A stretch of 64,000 nucleotides of DNA from positions 1 to 64,000 of the forward strand of contig JAJDVX010000041.1 in NCBI GenBank assembly GCA_022825895.1, written 5' to 3'. The notes beneath the pieces are model-generated. The model was not told the DNA's origin. It saw only the letters and a program-made list of their open reading frames with translations, and made no database searches. Shown piece by piece: positions 26,549 through 36,276 of the stretch. The stretch's first letter is position 1. Each line of letters opens with the position of its first letter. The position numbers were made by a program, and so were the translations under genes. Source of the DNA: Chloroflexota bacterium (GTDB lineage Bacteria > Chloroflexota > UBA11872).

Positions 26549-27934
26549 GTGACCGTTGCCCGGGCGCCCAACGGGCGGGCATGGCTGACGGCGCTCGCGG
26601 CGCTGGCCGCTGCCGCCTTCCTGGCGGGCCTGCTGAGCGGCGCACGGCCGCCGCCGGCCGCGATGGCGGGAGGCATTGCCGTCCTGGGCGCGCTCGTCGG
26701 ATTCGCGCGTCCGGCGGGTGGACTCGCCGCGGCGCTGCTGCTGGCGTTGCTGGCGCCGTTTCTGGTCGTGCCGCAACGAATCGGTGTGCAACCACCGGTG
26801 CTGGACGTGGTGGTTGCGGCGACCTCCCTGGGCATTGCGGTGCAGGCGATTCGGCGTGGACGCGGCGTTGTGCGCGCGTGGCCGCGGATTCCGCGCTGGC
26901 TTGTGCTCGTCGTGGCGCTGGGGGCGGTGCTGCCGTTGGCGTCGGGCGCGGCAGCTTATGCCGCGTCGAGCGACAGGGACGCGACGCAGGTTGCGGTCAA
27001 GATGTCCCTGTACGGGCTGACGCCGCTGATGGTGGCGCTTACCTGCCGTTCGGCCAACGTCTACCGGCGCGCCACAACGCTGGTGGTTGCGGCGACCGGG
27101 TTGCAGGCGCTGACCGCCATTGGCCTTCACCTCGCGGGGCCCGGCGGCATTGAGGCGCTGCGGTCGTTGGCCGCGGCGGGATACCCGTCCACGAATGTCG
27201 CGCGGTTTCTCCCGGATGAAACCACGCGTCGCGCCACGGGCCTTCTGGTCGACCCCAACGTCCTGGGCGTCACCCTGGCGGCCGCGCTGCCGTTTGGCTT
27301 GACGTGGTTTGGGCGCGGCGGTCGCCGCGCGGCTTTCGGAGCGGCGGCCGTGATGGTGATTGGCCTGGCATTGGCGCTGACGATTTCGCGAGCGAGTTGG
27401 ATTGCCGCCACCGTGGGGCTTCTGATCTGGCTGGCGCTGGTCCGACCGCGGGCGGCCGCTCTGGCGGCGGCGCTGCTGGGCGGCGCCGTGTTGGTTGCGC
27501 CGGTGGATCCCTTCGAGCGAATTCGCCAGGGGCTCCTTGGCGCCGACCGCTCCGGGGCGCTGCGAATCGGCGAGATTCGCGAGGCCACGCGGGTTATCAG
27601 CCGGTTCCCGCTGCTGGGCGTGGGCTACGGCGACGCCCCGCATCCGGACATTTTTGCGGGCGTATCGAATGCGTGGTTGTGGCTGGCCGAGCGCGCGGGC
27701 ATCGCGGCGGCGCTGGCGCATCTGGCCCTGGTGGGCGGCGCGGCCCTGACGGCTGTGCGGACCAATGCCGCCGATCCGGCCTTGCGGCCGCCGCTGGCTT
27801 CACTGGCGGCGTTTGCCGCGGCCGGCGTGTTTGATCACCACATCGTGAGCTTTCCGCACCTGGTGTTTCTGTTGGGCGGGCTCGCGGGACTGATCGCGGC
27901 CCGTGCGTCCGACTCCGAGGCGCGCGCGGCTTGA
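26549..27934 (+). CDS. O-antigen ligase/polymerase-like membrane protein (Wzy/WaaL type)
   Basis: Polytopic membrane protein likely to polymerise or ligate lipid-linked glycan on the outer face of the membrane. The 461-aa protein (GTG start) has about ten hydrophobic segments. A large loop after mid-protein (DETTRRATGLLVDPNVLGV ... ISRASW ... REATRVISRFPLLGVGYG) carries the Arg-rich, GxG-containing pattern of the Wzy_C family. Its TGA overlaps the next gene's TTG start. Polymerase and ligase cannot be told apart from sequence alone. Confidence 0.8.
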   Translation: MTVARAPNGRAWLTALAALAAAAFLAGLLSGARPPPAAMAGGIAVLGALVGFARPAGGLAAALLLALLAPFLVVPQRIGVQPPVLDVVVAATSLGIAVQAIRRGRGVVRAWPRIPRWLVLVVALGAVLPLASGAAAYAASSDRDATQVAVKMSLYGLTPLMVALTCRSANVYRRATTLVVAATGLQALTAIGLHLAGPGGIEALRSLAAAGYPSTNVARFLPDETTRRATGLLVDPNVLGVTLAAALPFGLTWFGRGGRRAAFGAAAVMVIGLALALTISRASWIAATVGLLIWLALVRPRAAALAAALLGGAVLVAPVDPFERIRQGLLGADRSGALRIGEIREATRVISRFPLLGVGYGDAPHPDIFAGVSNAWLWLAERAGIAAALAHLALVGGAALTAVRTNAADPALRPPLASLAAFAAAGVFDHHIVSFPHLVFLLGGLAGLIAARASDSEARAA

Positions 27935-28998
27935 GAACCGTTGCGCTGGACGGGCGAATGCTCCGCCACGATCGGGCGGGCATCGGTCGCTACATCTGGC
28001 GGTTGCAGGAGGCGCTGGCCGCGCTTCCGCGGCAGGCCATGGATCTTGCGTTGCTGGTGGACCGGCGCGGCGGGCTGCCGGGCAAACCCGCGCTGCGGGC
28101 GCGGCCGGTTTTTGCCCCAGTGCGGGGCCGGCCGGAACGGATCCTGCTGCCGCACGCACTGCGCGGGGCCGACCTGGCGCACTTTCCAGATCATGGAATC
28201 CCCGACGGATGCACGTGTCCGGCGGTGGTGACGGTTCACGACATTTCGTTCCTGACGCACCCCGAGACTCATTCCGCTACCAGCCGACGCTATTACGAAC
28301 GCGCGATTCAGACTCTTCGGCGCGCGCGAGCAGTGATCGTTCTCTCGAAGCACGCGCGAGCGGCGCTGGTGGGTCGGGGTCTTGCGGACGCCGCGCAGGT
28401 GACAGTTATTCCGAATGCGCCGGGTCTGCCGGCACCAGGGCCAGGGTTGAGATCCCGGGCCTGGCCCGCGCCGTATGCGCTGATGGTTGGAACGATTCAA
28501 CCGCGCAAGAACATTGCCCTGGCGGCGCGCGCCTATGCCGCAGCGGCGTTTGCCCGGCGCGCAACGCTGCTGATTGCCGGGTCCATTGGCTACCGTGGGC
28601 CGGAGATCGTCCGCGCCGTGCAGGACGAGCACGGCGCCGGATCCGTGCGGTTTCTGGGCCGGGTGAGCGACGACATGCTGGTTCGCCTGCTGGCCCAGGC
28701 GGAGTTTCTGCTGATGCCGTCGCTCGACGAAGGGTTCGGTCTGCCGGCAGTGGAGGCCATGTCGTGCGGGACGCCTGTCATCGCGGCGCGGGCGGGCCCC
28801 GTGCCGGACGTCGTGGGCGACGCTGCGGTGCTCATCGAGCCCGATGACCGCGAGGCGCTGACCGCGGCCATCGATCGACTGGGCGACGACGCGGAACTGC
28901 GCGCCGCGCTTGGCGCGCGCGGCCGAGCCCGGTCCGCTGCGTTCAGCTGGGAGCGAACGGCGCGCGCGACGCTGGCGGTGTACGAGGCCCACGCATGA
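27931..28998 (+). CDS. Family 4 glycosyltransferase
   Basis: Retaining GT-B glycosyltransferase, 355 aa from a TTG start that overlaps the preceding stop (TTGA). The N-terminal domain opens ALDGRMLRHDRAGIGRYIW; the C-terminal nucleotide-sugar domain has VGTIQPRKNI, FLGRVSDDML, and the donor-binding PSLDEGFGLPAVEAMSCGTPV. The GFGLPAVEA form is typical of GT4 mannosyl/rhamnosyl-type transferases. It is coupled to the next gene by an ATGA overlap. Confidence 0.88.
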   Translation: MRTVALDGRMLRHDRAGIGRYIWRLQEALAALPRQAMDLALLVDRRGGLPGKPALRARPVFAPVRGRPERILLPHALRGADLAHFPDHGIPDGCTCPAVVTVHDISFLTHPETHSATSRRYYERAIQTLRRARAVIVLSKHARAALVGRGLADAAQVTVIPNAPGLPAPGPGLRSRAWPAPYALMVGTIQPRKNIALAARAYAAAAFARRATLLIAGSIGYRGPEIVRAVQDEHGAGSVRFLGRVSDDMLVRLLAQAEFLLMPSLDEGFGLPAVEAMSCGTPVIAARAGPVPDVVGDAAVLIEPDDREALTAAIDRLGDDAELRAALGARGRARSAAFSWERTARATLAVYEAHA

Positions 28999-30209
28999 GG
29001 ATCCTGGCCGTCACCTCCACGCCGCCGTGGCCGGCGACGCACGGCGCGGCGATTCGCAACGGCCTGCTGCTGGAGGCGCTGGCACGCGAGCACCGCGTTG
29101 ACCTAGTGACGCTGGACCGTCCGGGCGCGCCGGCGGTTCCCGCGCCACCCGGCATCGGTAGGGTCGTCCAGGTTCGGGCGGCGCCACCGAGCAATTGGCG
29201 GCGGCTGCGAGGCGGGTGGCGGGGCGGTGTTCCCGACCTGCTGATTCGCCACGGATCTCGAGTCCTGCGGGGCCGTGTCCAGTTGCTCCTCAGCAGCGGC
29301 GCCTATGACGCCGTCCACGTGGCGCAGGTACAGCTGGCACCGCTGATACGCGACGCGCGGACCGCGTCGCCGGGGACGTCCAGGCGACCGCGCGCGGTCT
29401 ACGACGCGCATAACATCGAGTGGAAGCTACAGGCGGCGCTGGCGGACGCCAGCGCCTGGCCGCGGGCGCTCTGGGCTCGGCGGCAGGCCGGGCTGTTGCG
29501 TCGGGTGGAAGCCTGGATTGCGCGGACGGCCGACCTGGTCGTCGCGTCGTCGACCGCCGACCGGGTCGATCTGGTGGCCCTGGGCGCCGCCTCGCCGATG
29601 TATATCCCTCACCCGGTACCGATCGGGGCGGTGAGACCGGGCAGCGGCGATCGGGCCGTGAATCCGCGCGTTCTGTTTGCGGCGAATTTCGCCTACCGTC
29701 CTAACATACTGGCGGCGGAATGGCTGTTTGGCCGGGTGTGGCCAGCCATTGCGCGCGAGTTGCCGGAGGCCGAGTTACGAGTGGTTGGTCCGCAATCGGA
29801 GCGCCTGCGACCGATCGTTCCCGTGCGTACAACCCTGGGCGGAACCGTGGACGACATCGAACGCGAGTACCAGTTGGCGTGGATGGCCGTTTCCCCCACC
29901 TCGGTCGCGGGGGGCGCGCCGTACAAGGTTCTCTCGGCCCTGGCCGCGGGCCGGCCGGTGGTGGCGCGCAAGCAAGGCTATGTTGGCCTGCCCGCCGGCG
30001 ACGGGACAGGCGTGATGCTTCCCGAACGGCCCGACGAGTTTGCGGCCGCCGTGACTGGTCTGGCACAGGATCCCGAGTTTTATCAGCGCACGGCGAGTGC
30101 CGGCTTCGCGTTCGTGAAGACCGAGCACGACGCCGCGATGGTGGGTGGGCAGCTTCTGGATGCGTACGCGCGCCTTGAGGCACCGGCGATTGTGGACGGG
30201 GCAGCGTGA
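28995..30209 (+). CDS. Family 4-like glycosyltransferase
   Basis: GT-B glycosyltransferase of 404 aa. It begins MRILAVTSTPPWPATHGAAI, has DAHNIEWKLQ in the N-domain and VLFAANFAYRPN followed by WLFGRVWPAI in the C-domain. The later GGAPYKVLSALAAGRPVVA is the sugar-nucleotide region, here with KVLSALAAG where GT4 enzymes have E-x7-E. It overlaps both neighbours by 4 bp. Confidence 0.82.
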   Translation: MRILAVTSTPPWPATHGAAIRNGLLLEALAREHRVDLVTLDRPGAPAVPAPPGIGRVVQVRAAPPSNWRRLRGGWRGGVPDLLIRHGSRVLRGRVQLLLSSGAYDAVHVAQVQLAPLIRDARTASPGTSRRPRAVYDAHNIEWKLQAALADASAWPRALWARRQAGLLRRVEAWIARTADLVVASSTADRVDLVALGAASPMYIPHPVPIGAVRPGSGDRAVNPRVLFAANFAYRPNILAAEWLFGRVWPAIARELPEAELRVVGPQSERLRPIVPVRTTLGGTVDDIEREYQLAWMAVSPTSVAGGAPYKVLSALAAGRPVVARKQGYVGLPAGDGTGVMLPERPDEFAAAVTGLAQDPEFYQRTASAGFAFVKTEHDAAMVGGQLLDAYARLEAPAIVDGAA

Positions 30210-31147
30210 CGGTCGCGGTCTGCGCGACGGTCAGGAATGAAGCGGCGGACGCGGCGACGCTGGTTGCGAGCCTGCGGGAACAATCGTTGGCAGCCGACGA
30301 GATCGTGATCACGGACGGCGGGTCCACCGACGGGACGTTTGAGGCCTTGCGCGCGGCCGCGGCGGGTGATGCACGGATCACGCTGCTGCGCGCGCCCGGG
30401 ACAAATATCGCCGCTGGACGGAACCGCGCCATCGCGGCGACCGAGGCGCCGCTGGTGGCGGTGACCGATGCGGGGCTGCAGCGATCGCCGCACTGGCTGG
30501 AATCGCTGGTCGCGACGGTGGAGCGGGAGCCGCTGGCGGCCGGGTCGTACGGTTACATCCTGGCGGCGCCGGCCACGACGTTCGAGGCTGCGCTGGGCGC
30601 GGTGGCGCTCCCGCTGGCATCGCAGATCGACCCAGGGGGATATCCGCCGAGCAGCGGGTCGGCGTTGTTTCGACGCGCGTGGTTGCAGCGGGTTGGCGGA
30701 TATCCCGAGTGGCTGGCGCACGGCGAGGATCTCTGGCTGGATCGCGAGATCTGGCGCGCCGGTGGGTGGTTTCGCCATGCTCCGGGCGCCGATGTCGGGA
30801 TTCGCCCGCGTTCCACGGTGTCGGCCTTTTTCCGGCAGTATTTCCTGTACGCGGCCGGTGACGGACACGCCGGAATGCTCCAGCCGCGCCACGCGCTGCG
30901 CTACGGGGCCTATGCCCTTGGGCTTGCGCTGCTCCTGGCGCCCGCGCCGGCGTCGCGGATCGTCCTGGCGCTGTTGGCCGGCGTCTACCTGGGCCGCTGC
31001 ATGCGCCGCGTGCCGGCGATGGCCCGAGATAGCGACGCCGCCGATCCGTCAATTGCCGCTGCCTTCGCACCGTTCCTGCGAATCGTGGGCGATGTGGCCA
31101 AGATGACGGGGTTCGCGGCAGGCCTGTCGCGCCGGTTGCGTCGATGA
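30206..31147 (+). CDS. Family 2 glycosyltransferase with C-terminal membrane segments
   Basis: GT-A enzyme of 313 aa from a GTG start overlapping the preceding stop (GTGA). Visible motifs are VAVCATVRNEAADAATLV, ITDGGSTDGT, AAGRNRAIAAT and VTDAG, with the later GSALFRRAWLQRVGGYPEW and HGEDLWLDREIW. Hydrophobic stretches near residues 235-265 may anchor it. Donor unknown. Confidence 0.83.
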   Translation: MTVAVCATVRNEAADAATLVASLREQSLAADEIVITDGGSTDGTFEALRAAAAGDARITLLRAPGTNIAAGRNRAIAATEAPLVAVTDAGLQRSPHWLESLVATVEREPLAAGSYGYILAAPATTFEAALGAVALPLASQIDPGGYPPSSGSALFRRAWLQRVGGYPEWLAHGEDLWLDREIWRAGGWFRHAPGADVGIRPRSTVSAFFRQYFLYAAGDGHAGMLQPRHALRYGAYALGLALLLAPAPASRIVLALLAGVYLGRCMRRVPAMARDSDAADPSIAAAFAPFLRIVGDVAKMTGFAAGLSRRLRR

Positions 31148-32040
31148 CGACGGCCAGCCCGGACGTGGCCGTGGTGATAACCACCTACAACGTCCGTCCT
31201 CTGCTGGAGCGATGCCTGGATAGCCTGGACGCCGCCCGCGGATCGCTGGTTACTGACGTCGTGGTGGTGGACAACGGTCGTGGCGACGACACGTGGCCGA
31301 TGCTGCTGGCTCGCGATGACGTGCGCGCCATTCGCGGCTCGCCGGATCTGGGATTCGGGGGCGCCAATAACATCGGGGCGGCGGCGACGGACGCGCCGCT
31401 GGTGCTTTTCCTGAACCCGGACACGGAGCCGGAGCCGGGTTCGATCCAGACCCTGGCCGAGGAGCTCAACCGGCGACCCGCAGCCGCGGCAGCCGGCCCC
31501 CGGCTGTCACTTCCCGACGGCGGGCTGGATCCCGCCGCCCGGCGGCACTTTCCGCGTCCGGGAAACGCGTTGCATCGTCTGCTGGGGTCGCCGCGCCTGC
31601 TGGGACCGCGGCCGGCCCGGCCGTATAACGCCGGCGACCCGGCGGAGGCCTCCGTGAGCGAGATCGATGCGGTGTCCGGGGCATGTCTCCTGGTTCGTCG
31701 CGAGGCCTTCCAGGCCGTTCGAGGCTTTGACCCCAGTTTTTTCATGTACGGCGACGATCTGGACCTGCAGCGGCGAATTGCCAACAACGGCTGGACGTCG
31801 CTCTACGTGCCCGCGGCCCGCGTCTGGCATCACAAGCGGCAGTCGTCGCGGCAGCGCCCGTTGCGCACACGGTTTGAGTTTTACCGGTCGATGTGGCGCT
31901 ATTACGCGAAACACCACGATGAGGATCCCTGGCCGCTGCGGCTCCTGGTCCTGGGGGCGATAGCCGTTGTGGGGTGTGGCGGCGTGTTGCGCGCGCTCGC
32001 AGCCGCGCGACCCGCGCGAACGGAGCGGCCGGCGTGCTGA
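31144..32040 (+). CDS. Family 2 glycosyltransferase (rhamnosyltransferase-like)
   Basis: GT-A enzyme of 298 aa. It has VAVVITTYNVRPLLERCL, VVDNGRGDDT, GFGGANNIGAAAT, FLNPDTEPEPGSI, SGACLLVRREAFQAVRGFD and FMYGDDLDLQRRI, a pattern common in rhamnosyltransferases. That would fit the rfbD gene that heads the cluster. One C-terminal hydrophobic segment is present. It overlaps the next gene by 7 bp. Confidence 0.85.
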   Translation: MTTASPDVAVVITTYNVRPLLERCLDSLDAARGSLVTDVVVVDNGRGDDTWPMLLARDDVRAIRGSPDLGFGGANNIGAAATDAPLVLFLNPDTEPEPGSIQTLAEELNRRPAAAAAGPRLSLPDGGLDPAARRHFPRPGNALHRLLGSPRLLGPRPARPYNAGDPAEASVSEIDAVSGACLLVRREAFQAVRGFDPSFFMYGDDLDLQRRIANNGWTSLYVPAARVWHHKRQSSRQRPLRTRFEFYRSMWRYYAKHHDEDPWPLRLLVLGAIAVVGCGGVLRALAAARPARTERPAC

Positions 32041-33446
32041 TCTGGGCTCGGCGCAATTGGGGCGCGATCGTGTCCACGCTGTCGCTCGGGGCCGATGTGG
32101 TGACGGTGGTGCTGGCTCTGGTCGCCGCCTACTACATGCGGTATCGCTTTGGATGGTTTGAGGGGACGCCGCCGAACCGATTTCTTTTCCTTGCGCCCGT
32201 GACCATTTCATTTGCCGTGGCCACCGTGATCGGCGGACTGACGGTGGGCATGTATTCGAGATTCCGGACGGCGGGGCCATTTGACCGGGTGGCGCGCAGC
32301 GCCGGCATGGTGACCATCGGCGCGTTGCTGGCGGTTGCCGCGACGTTTTTTGTGTTTACCGACCGGCTGGAACCCGTGCGAAACGTGATGCCCATCGCCT
32401 GGCTGCTTGGCATCGTGTTCGTTGCGATCGGCCGGTCTTTGCTGGCCGGGCTGCTGAGGATTCTGGCCGTGCTTGGACACGGGGTGCAGCGGGTGCTCGT
32501 GATCGGTGCGGGGGGCGAAGGCCGTGAGGTCGGCGGGCGACTGCTGGGGGATCCGAGTCGGCGCTATCAGTTGGTGGGATTCGTGGACGACTTCGAATCG
32601 CAGGTGACCATTGGCGAACGGGACATCCCGGTGTTGGGTACGTCCGCGGTGCTGGCGGACATTATTGCGGAGCACGAAATCGACAAGGTGGTTGTGGCTA
32701 TTCCTTCGCTTTCCCACGATGATCTGCTGTCGATTCTTGCCGAAGTCGAGGCGTCGTACGCCGACGTCTGGCTCCTACCCGATCTCTTTCAGCTCATGGT
32801 GTCGCCGGTGACCGAAGGCGGCGTGCGAGGGCTTCCGCTGATTGCCGTGAACGAGGTTCGGCTGCGGGGTCTGAGTCGATTCAGCAAGCGAATGCTCGAC
32901 CTGGTGGTGGCTTCGATCGTGCTGGTGGTGGCATCGGCGCCTCTGCTGCTCATCGCTCTCATCATCAAGCTAGACTCCAAGGGACCAGCGTTTTACGTGC
33001 AGACCCGGGTGGGCCGCGACGGGCGGCCGTTTCCGATCGTGAAGTTCCGAACGATGGTCAGCGGCGCCGATGCGTATGGACAGACCTGGACGGTTGCCAA
33101 CGATCCGCGGCAGACGCGCGTCGGTCGAATCCTCCGGCGCTACTGGATTGACGAATTGCCACAGCTCTTGAACGTGATACGCGGCGACATGAGCCTGGTT
33201 GGACCGCGTCCGGAGCAGCCCGACTACGTGGCCAGGTTCCGTGGCGAGTTCTCCCGCTACATGGTCCGCCACCGGGAACGCGCCGGCGTCACGGGTTGGG
33301 CCCAGGTGAATGGCATGCGCGGCGATTCGTCGATCGCCGACCGCACGCGCTATGACTTGTACTACGTTGAGAACTGGTCGGTGCTCTTTGATCTGAGGAT
33401 TCTGTTGCGCACACTGCTGATTGTGATCCGCGGCGATGCGAACTAG
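32034..33446 (+). CDS. Exopolysaccharide polyprenyl-phosphate glycosyl-1-phosphate transferase
   Basis: Initiates glycan assembly by moving a sugar-1-phosphate onto undecaprenyl phosphate. The 470-aa protein (GTG at 32034; the track start is 20 codons earlier) has several N-terminal membrane helices and a CoA-binding-like Rossmann region (VLVIGAGGEGREVGGRL). A re-entrant helix starts KRMLDLVVASIVLV, followed by the catalytic domain with KFRTM, DELPQLLNVIRGDMSLVGPRP and GVTGWAQVNG. It is the polyisoprenyl-phosphate hexose-1-phosphate transferase (WbaP/WcaJ-like) of the cluster. It overlaps the NHL gene by 11 bp. Confidence 0.92.
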   Translation: MLIWARRNWGAIVSTLSLGADVVTVVLALVAAYYMRYRFGWFEGTPPNRFLFLAPVTISFAVATVIGGLTVGMYSRFRTAGPFDRVARSAGMVTIGALLAVAATFFVFTDRLEPVRNVMPIAWLLGIVFVAIGRSLLAGLLRILAVLGHGVQRVLVIGAGGEGREVGGRLLGDPSRRYQLVGFVDDFESQVTIGERDIPVLGTSAVLADIIAEHEIDKVVVAIPSLSHDDLLSILAEVEASYADVWLLPDLFQLMVSPVTEGGVRGLPLIAVNEVRLRGLSRFSKRMLDLVVASIVLVVASAPLLLIALIIKLDSKGPAFYVQTRVGRDGRPFPIVKFRTMVSGADAYGQTWTVANDPRQTRVGRILRRYWIDELPQLLNVIRGDMSLVGPRPEQPDYVARFRGEFSRYMVRHRERAGVTGWAQVNGMRGDSSIADRTRYDLYYVENWSVLFDLRILLRTLLIVIRGDAN

Positions 33447-36228
33447 CCGGAGGTTCGGTTCGATTTCACGCCGGCAGGTGGTGGGCCTGCTTGCCGCGGG
33501 ATCGGTCGCATCGGCCTGCGAGATCGCGGGTTTTGGCGGGGACGCGGCACCGACGACCGATCCAAGTGCGACGCGGACGCCACCGCCCTACCTGGCGCCG
33601 ATCGCGCAGCCGCTGCCGCCGCCGGTGAGACTGCCGGCGCTGATTGTGGACTACGCGGGGACCGGGGCGATTGGCAACGCCGGCGACGGCGGCCCGGCCC
33701 GAGACGCCCAGTTCCGCAGCATTGGGGGCGTAGCGGTTGGCTCGGACGGGCTGATCTTTGTGTCGGATCCGAGCGCAAGTCGAATCCGACGCATCCGCAC
33801 GGACGGGATTATTGAAGCGTTGGCGGGAACGGGCACCCGCGGTTACGGCGGCGACGGGGGGCACGCGCTGGCGGCGGACTTCACCGATCCGACTCGCCTG
33901 CTGGTCGATCAAGCGGGGACGCTTTTCGTGGCGGAACTCGATCGCGTGCGGCGGATTGACCCGGGGGGCCTGGTGTCGACGATCCTCGGCGACGGTCACG
34001 CCGGACTGGACGGCGACGGCGGCCCGTCCGCGTTTGCGCGGACCGCCGGCAACGAGGGCATGGCCATCGACGGCGACGGCAATCTGTTCATTGCCGAACG
34101 GGCGGCACATCGCGTTCGCCGCATCGACACGCGCGGCAACGTAACCACCGTGGCCGGTACCGGCGTCCCCGGTAGCGATGGGGACGGCGGCCCGGCCCTG
34201 GCCGCCACGCTCAACCAGCCAGTCGATGTTGACGTGGACGGCTTCGGCAACCTGCTGATTGCCGAACTGGCCGGCAACCGGATTCGCCGGGTCAGCACCA
34301 CCGGGGTTATCGACACGGTTGCGGGCACCGGGGCGCCCGGCGGCGGCGGCGATGGCGGCCTGGCCGCGCAAGCCGAACTCCACGGGCCGCAGAGCGTGGT
34401 GGTGGACGCCAGCGGCGCCATCTACGTCGCCGACTGGAACAATCGGCGCATTCGCCGCATTCATCCGGACGGGACCATTCAGACGGTCGCCGGGCTGGTG
34501 GGCGGCCGCGTGGAGTCCGGCGGCGCGGCGCTGGAATCGCGATTGACGTTGCCGCTGGACGTTGTGCCGACGCTGGACGGCAGCCTGTTGATCGTGGAGC
34601 AGAGCGCGCGGCGGGTTCGCGCGCTCGTTCCAGTGTCGGGCGCTGACGCGTCGCCGCCGGCCCCGGAGCGGCAGGCGCCCGGGACGGGGGACGGCCAGCC
34701 GGCCGAGGCTCAAGTCGCCGCCGCCTTCGTCGCGCCCGCGCCCGCCCTGCCGCGTGGCGCACCGCTGGCCAGCGACCCGGTCGCCGAGGTCTTTGCCGGC
34801 ACCGGGGAGTCCGGGAGCGCCGCCGATGCGGAGTTTCGTCTGAGCGCGGCCCTGGCCTCGCCGCGGGGGATCGCCATTGACGGCGTCGGCCGCCTTCTGA
34901 TCGCCGATACCGGCAATCATCGGATTCGGCGGATTGAGCCAGACGGCGCCGTGCGCATCGTGGCCGGCACCGGCGAGCCGGGGAGCGCGGGCGACGGCCG
35001 GGCGGCGGCCGCGGCCCAACTCAACCGACCATCCGCATTGGTTGTCGATTCGAGCGGATCGATTTACGTGGCCGACTCGGGCAATTTCCGCATTCGCAAG
35101 ATCGATCCCGACGGCGTGATCACGACATTTGCCGGCGGTTCGCAGCCCGGCATTGCCGGCGATGGCGGTCTCGCGCGGGACGCGCAGTTTACGGAGCCTG
35201 TCGGGCTGGCCCTGGGGCCTGACGGATCGCTCTATGTGGTCGACGGTCCCGTTCACCGGGTGCGCGTGATTCGACCCGACGGTCGCATTCACTCGTACGC
35301 GGGGAGTGGTGTGGACGGCAGCGGCGGCGACGGCGGACCGGCGACCGAGGCGGCGCTGGGGTTTCCACAGCGCGTGGCCCTTGCGGCCGACGGTTCGGCG
35401 CTCGTCACCCAACTTCACGCGGGCGTTGTTCGCCGAATCGGCGCTGACGGCGTGATTGACACCCTGGCAGGATCCGGCCGGTCGGATGCGCCAGTCGAGG
35501 GACCGGCCCGTGAAATCGCCCTGGACGCGCCGATTGGGGTTGCCACGGACGCGGTGGGCGCGGTGTATGTGGTGGCCAGCGGCAACGGCCAGATTGCGCG
35601 AATCGATCCCGGCGGGCAGGCGCAGATTCTTGCCGGGAATCCGCTGGGCCAGGGGCAGTCCGGCGACCTGGCGCGGGAGATTCCGCTTTTCACCGCGCTT
35701 GACCTTGCTCTGGGACGGGACGGCTTTGGCTACCTGCTTGAGGCGCGTGGCCTGATTTGGCGAATCAGCGCGGAAACTCCGGGCGCCACGCCGACGTCGG
35801 CGCAAACGCAGGCCGACCAGACGCCGACGCCCACGGGGACGCCGACGCCAGAGGTTGGCGCCGTCGAATCGGCCGAAGCCACCAGCGTGGTGCTGGCCCT
35901 GCAGCTTGGGCCCGGGCAGGAGCCGGTTCAGCCGTCGCTCACGTTTCACCCGGGCGAGCGGGTGAATGTCTCGATCGAGTTCGCAAACGTCGCGCCGGGA
36001 TCTCGCCTGGGAATCCGCTGGTTTGCGGGCGACGCCCAGCAGGGAACGTTCCTGACGGATCCACAGCCAGCCTATCGCCAGGCGCGATTTGGCTTCTGGT
36101 TCGGACTTCCACCAACCGCCGCGGCTGGCCCGTGGCGCGTTGAAATCCTGGTGGGCGCGAGGCCCATCGCCGCGGCGGATTTCGTAGTGACGCCGGGTGA
36201 GGTGCGGATCGCGGCGCCTGGCGCGTAG
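33436..36228 (+). CDS. NHL-repeat lipoprotein with two beta-propellers
   Basis: Large exported protein (930 aa) of unknown function. It has a Tat-like signal (SISRRQVVG) and a lipobox ending SAC (Cys28). From about residue 65 to 370 and again from about 425 to 780 it carries NHL repeats of the form AGTG-GDGGPA-A-VDGSG-ADNRIRRIDPDG, enough for two propellers. The halves are joined by a Pro/Ala-rich linker. A TPTPTGTPTP linker leads to a C-terminal domain of about 115 aa that looks Ig-like. It is the last gene of the polysaccharide cluster and overlaps the transferase gene, suggesting a surface role. Confidence 0.75.
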   Translation: MRTSRRFGSISRRQVVGLLAAGSVASACEIAGFGGDAAPTTDPSATRTPPPYLAPIAQPLPPPVRLPALIVDYAGTGAIGNAGDGGPARDAQFRSIGGVAVGSDGLIFVSDPSASRIRRIRTDGIIEALAGTGTRGYGGDGGHALAADFTDPTRLLVDQAGTLFVAELDRVRRIDPGGLVSTILGDGHAGLDGDGGPSAFARTAGNEGMAIDGDGNLFIAERAAHRVRRIDTRGNVTTVAGTGVPGSDGDGGPALAATLNQPVDVDVDGFGNLLIAELAGNRIRRVSTTGVIDTVAGTGAPGGGGDGGLAAQAELHGPQSVVVDASGAIYVADWNNRRIRRIHPDGTIQTVAGLVGGRVESGGAALESRLTLPLDVVPTLDGSLLIVEQSARRVRALVPVSGADASPPAPERQAPGTGDGQPAEAQVAAAFVAPAPALPRGAPLASDPVAEVFAGTGESGSAADAEFRLSAALASPRGIAIDGVGRLLIADTGNHRIRRIEPDGAVRIVAGTGEPGSAGDGRAAAAAQLNRPSALVVDSSGSIYVADSGNFRIRKIDPDGVITTFAGGSQPGIAGDGGLARDAQFTEPVGLALGPDGSLYVVDGPVHRVRVIRPDGRIHSYAGSGVDGSGGDGGPATEAALGFPQRVALAADGSALVTQLHAGVVRRIGADGVIDTLAGSGRSDAPVEGPAREIALDAPIGVATDAVGAVYVVASGNGQIARIDPGGQAQILAGNPLGQGQSGDLAREIPLFTALDLALGRDGFGYLLEARGLIWRISAETPGATPTSAQTQADQTPTPTGTPTPEVGAVESAEATSVVLALQLGPGQEPVQPSLTFHPGERVNVSIEFANVAPGSRLGIRWFAGDAQQGTFLTDPQPAYRQARFGFWFGLPPTAAAGPWRVEILVGARPIAAADFVVTPGEVRIAAPGA

Positions 36229-36276
36229 CCGACGGCCGGGCCGACGGAGCGCTGGCCGGAGAACCGGCGAGGGCGA

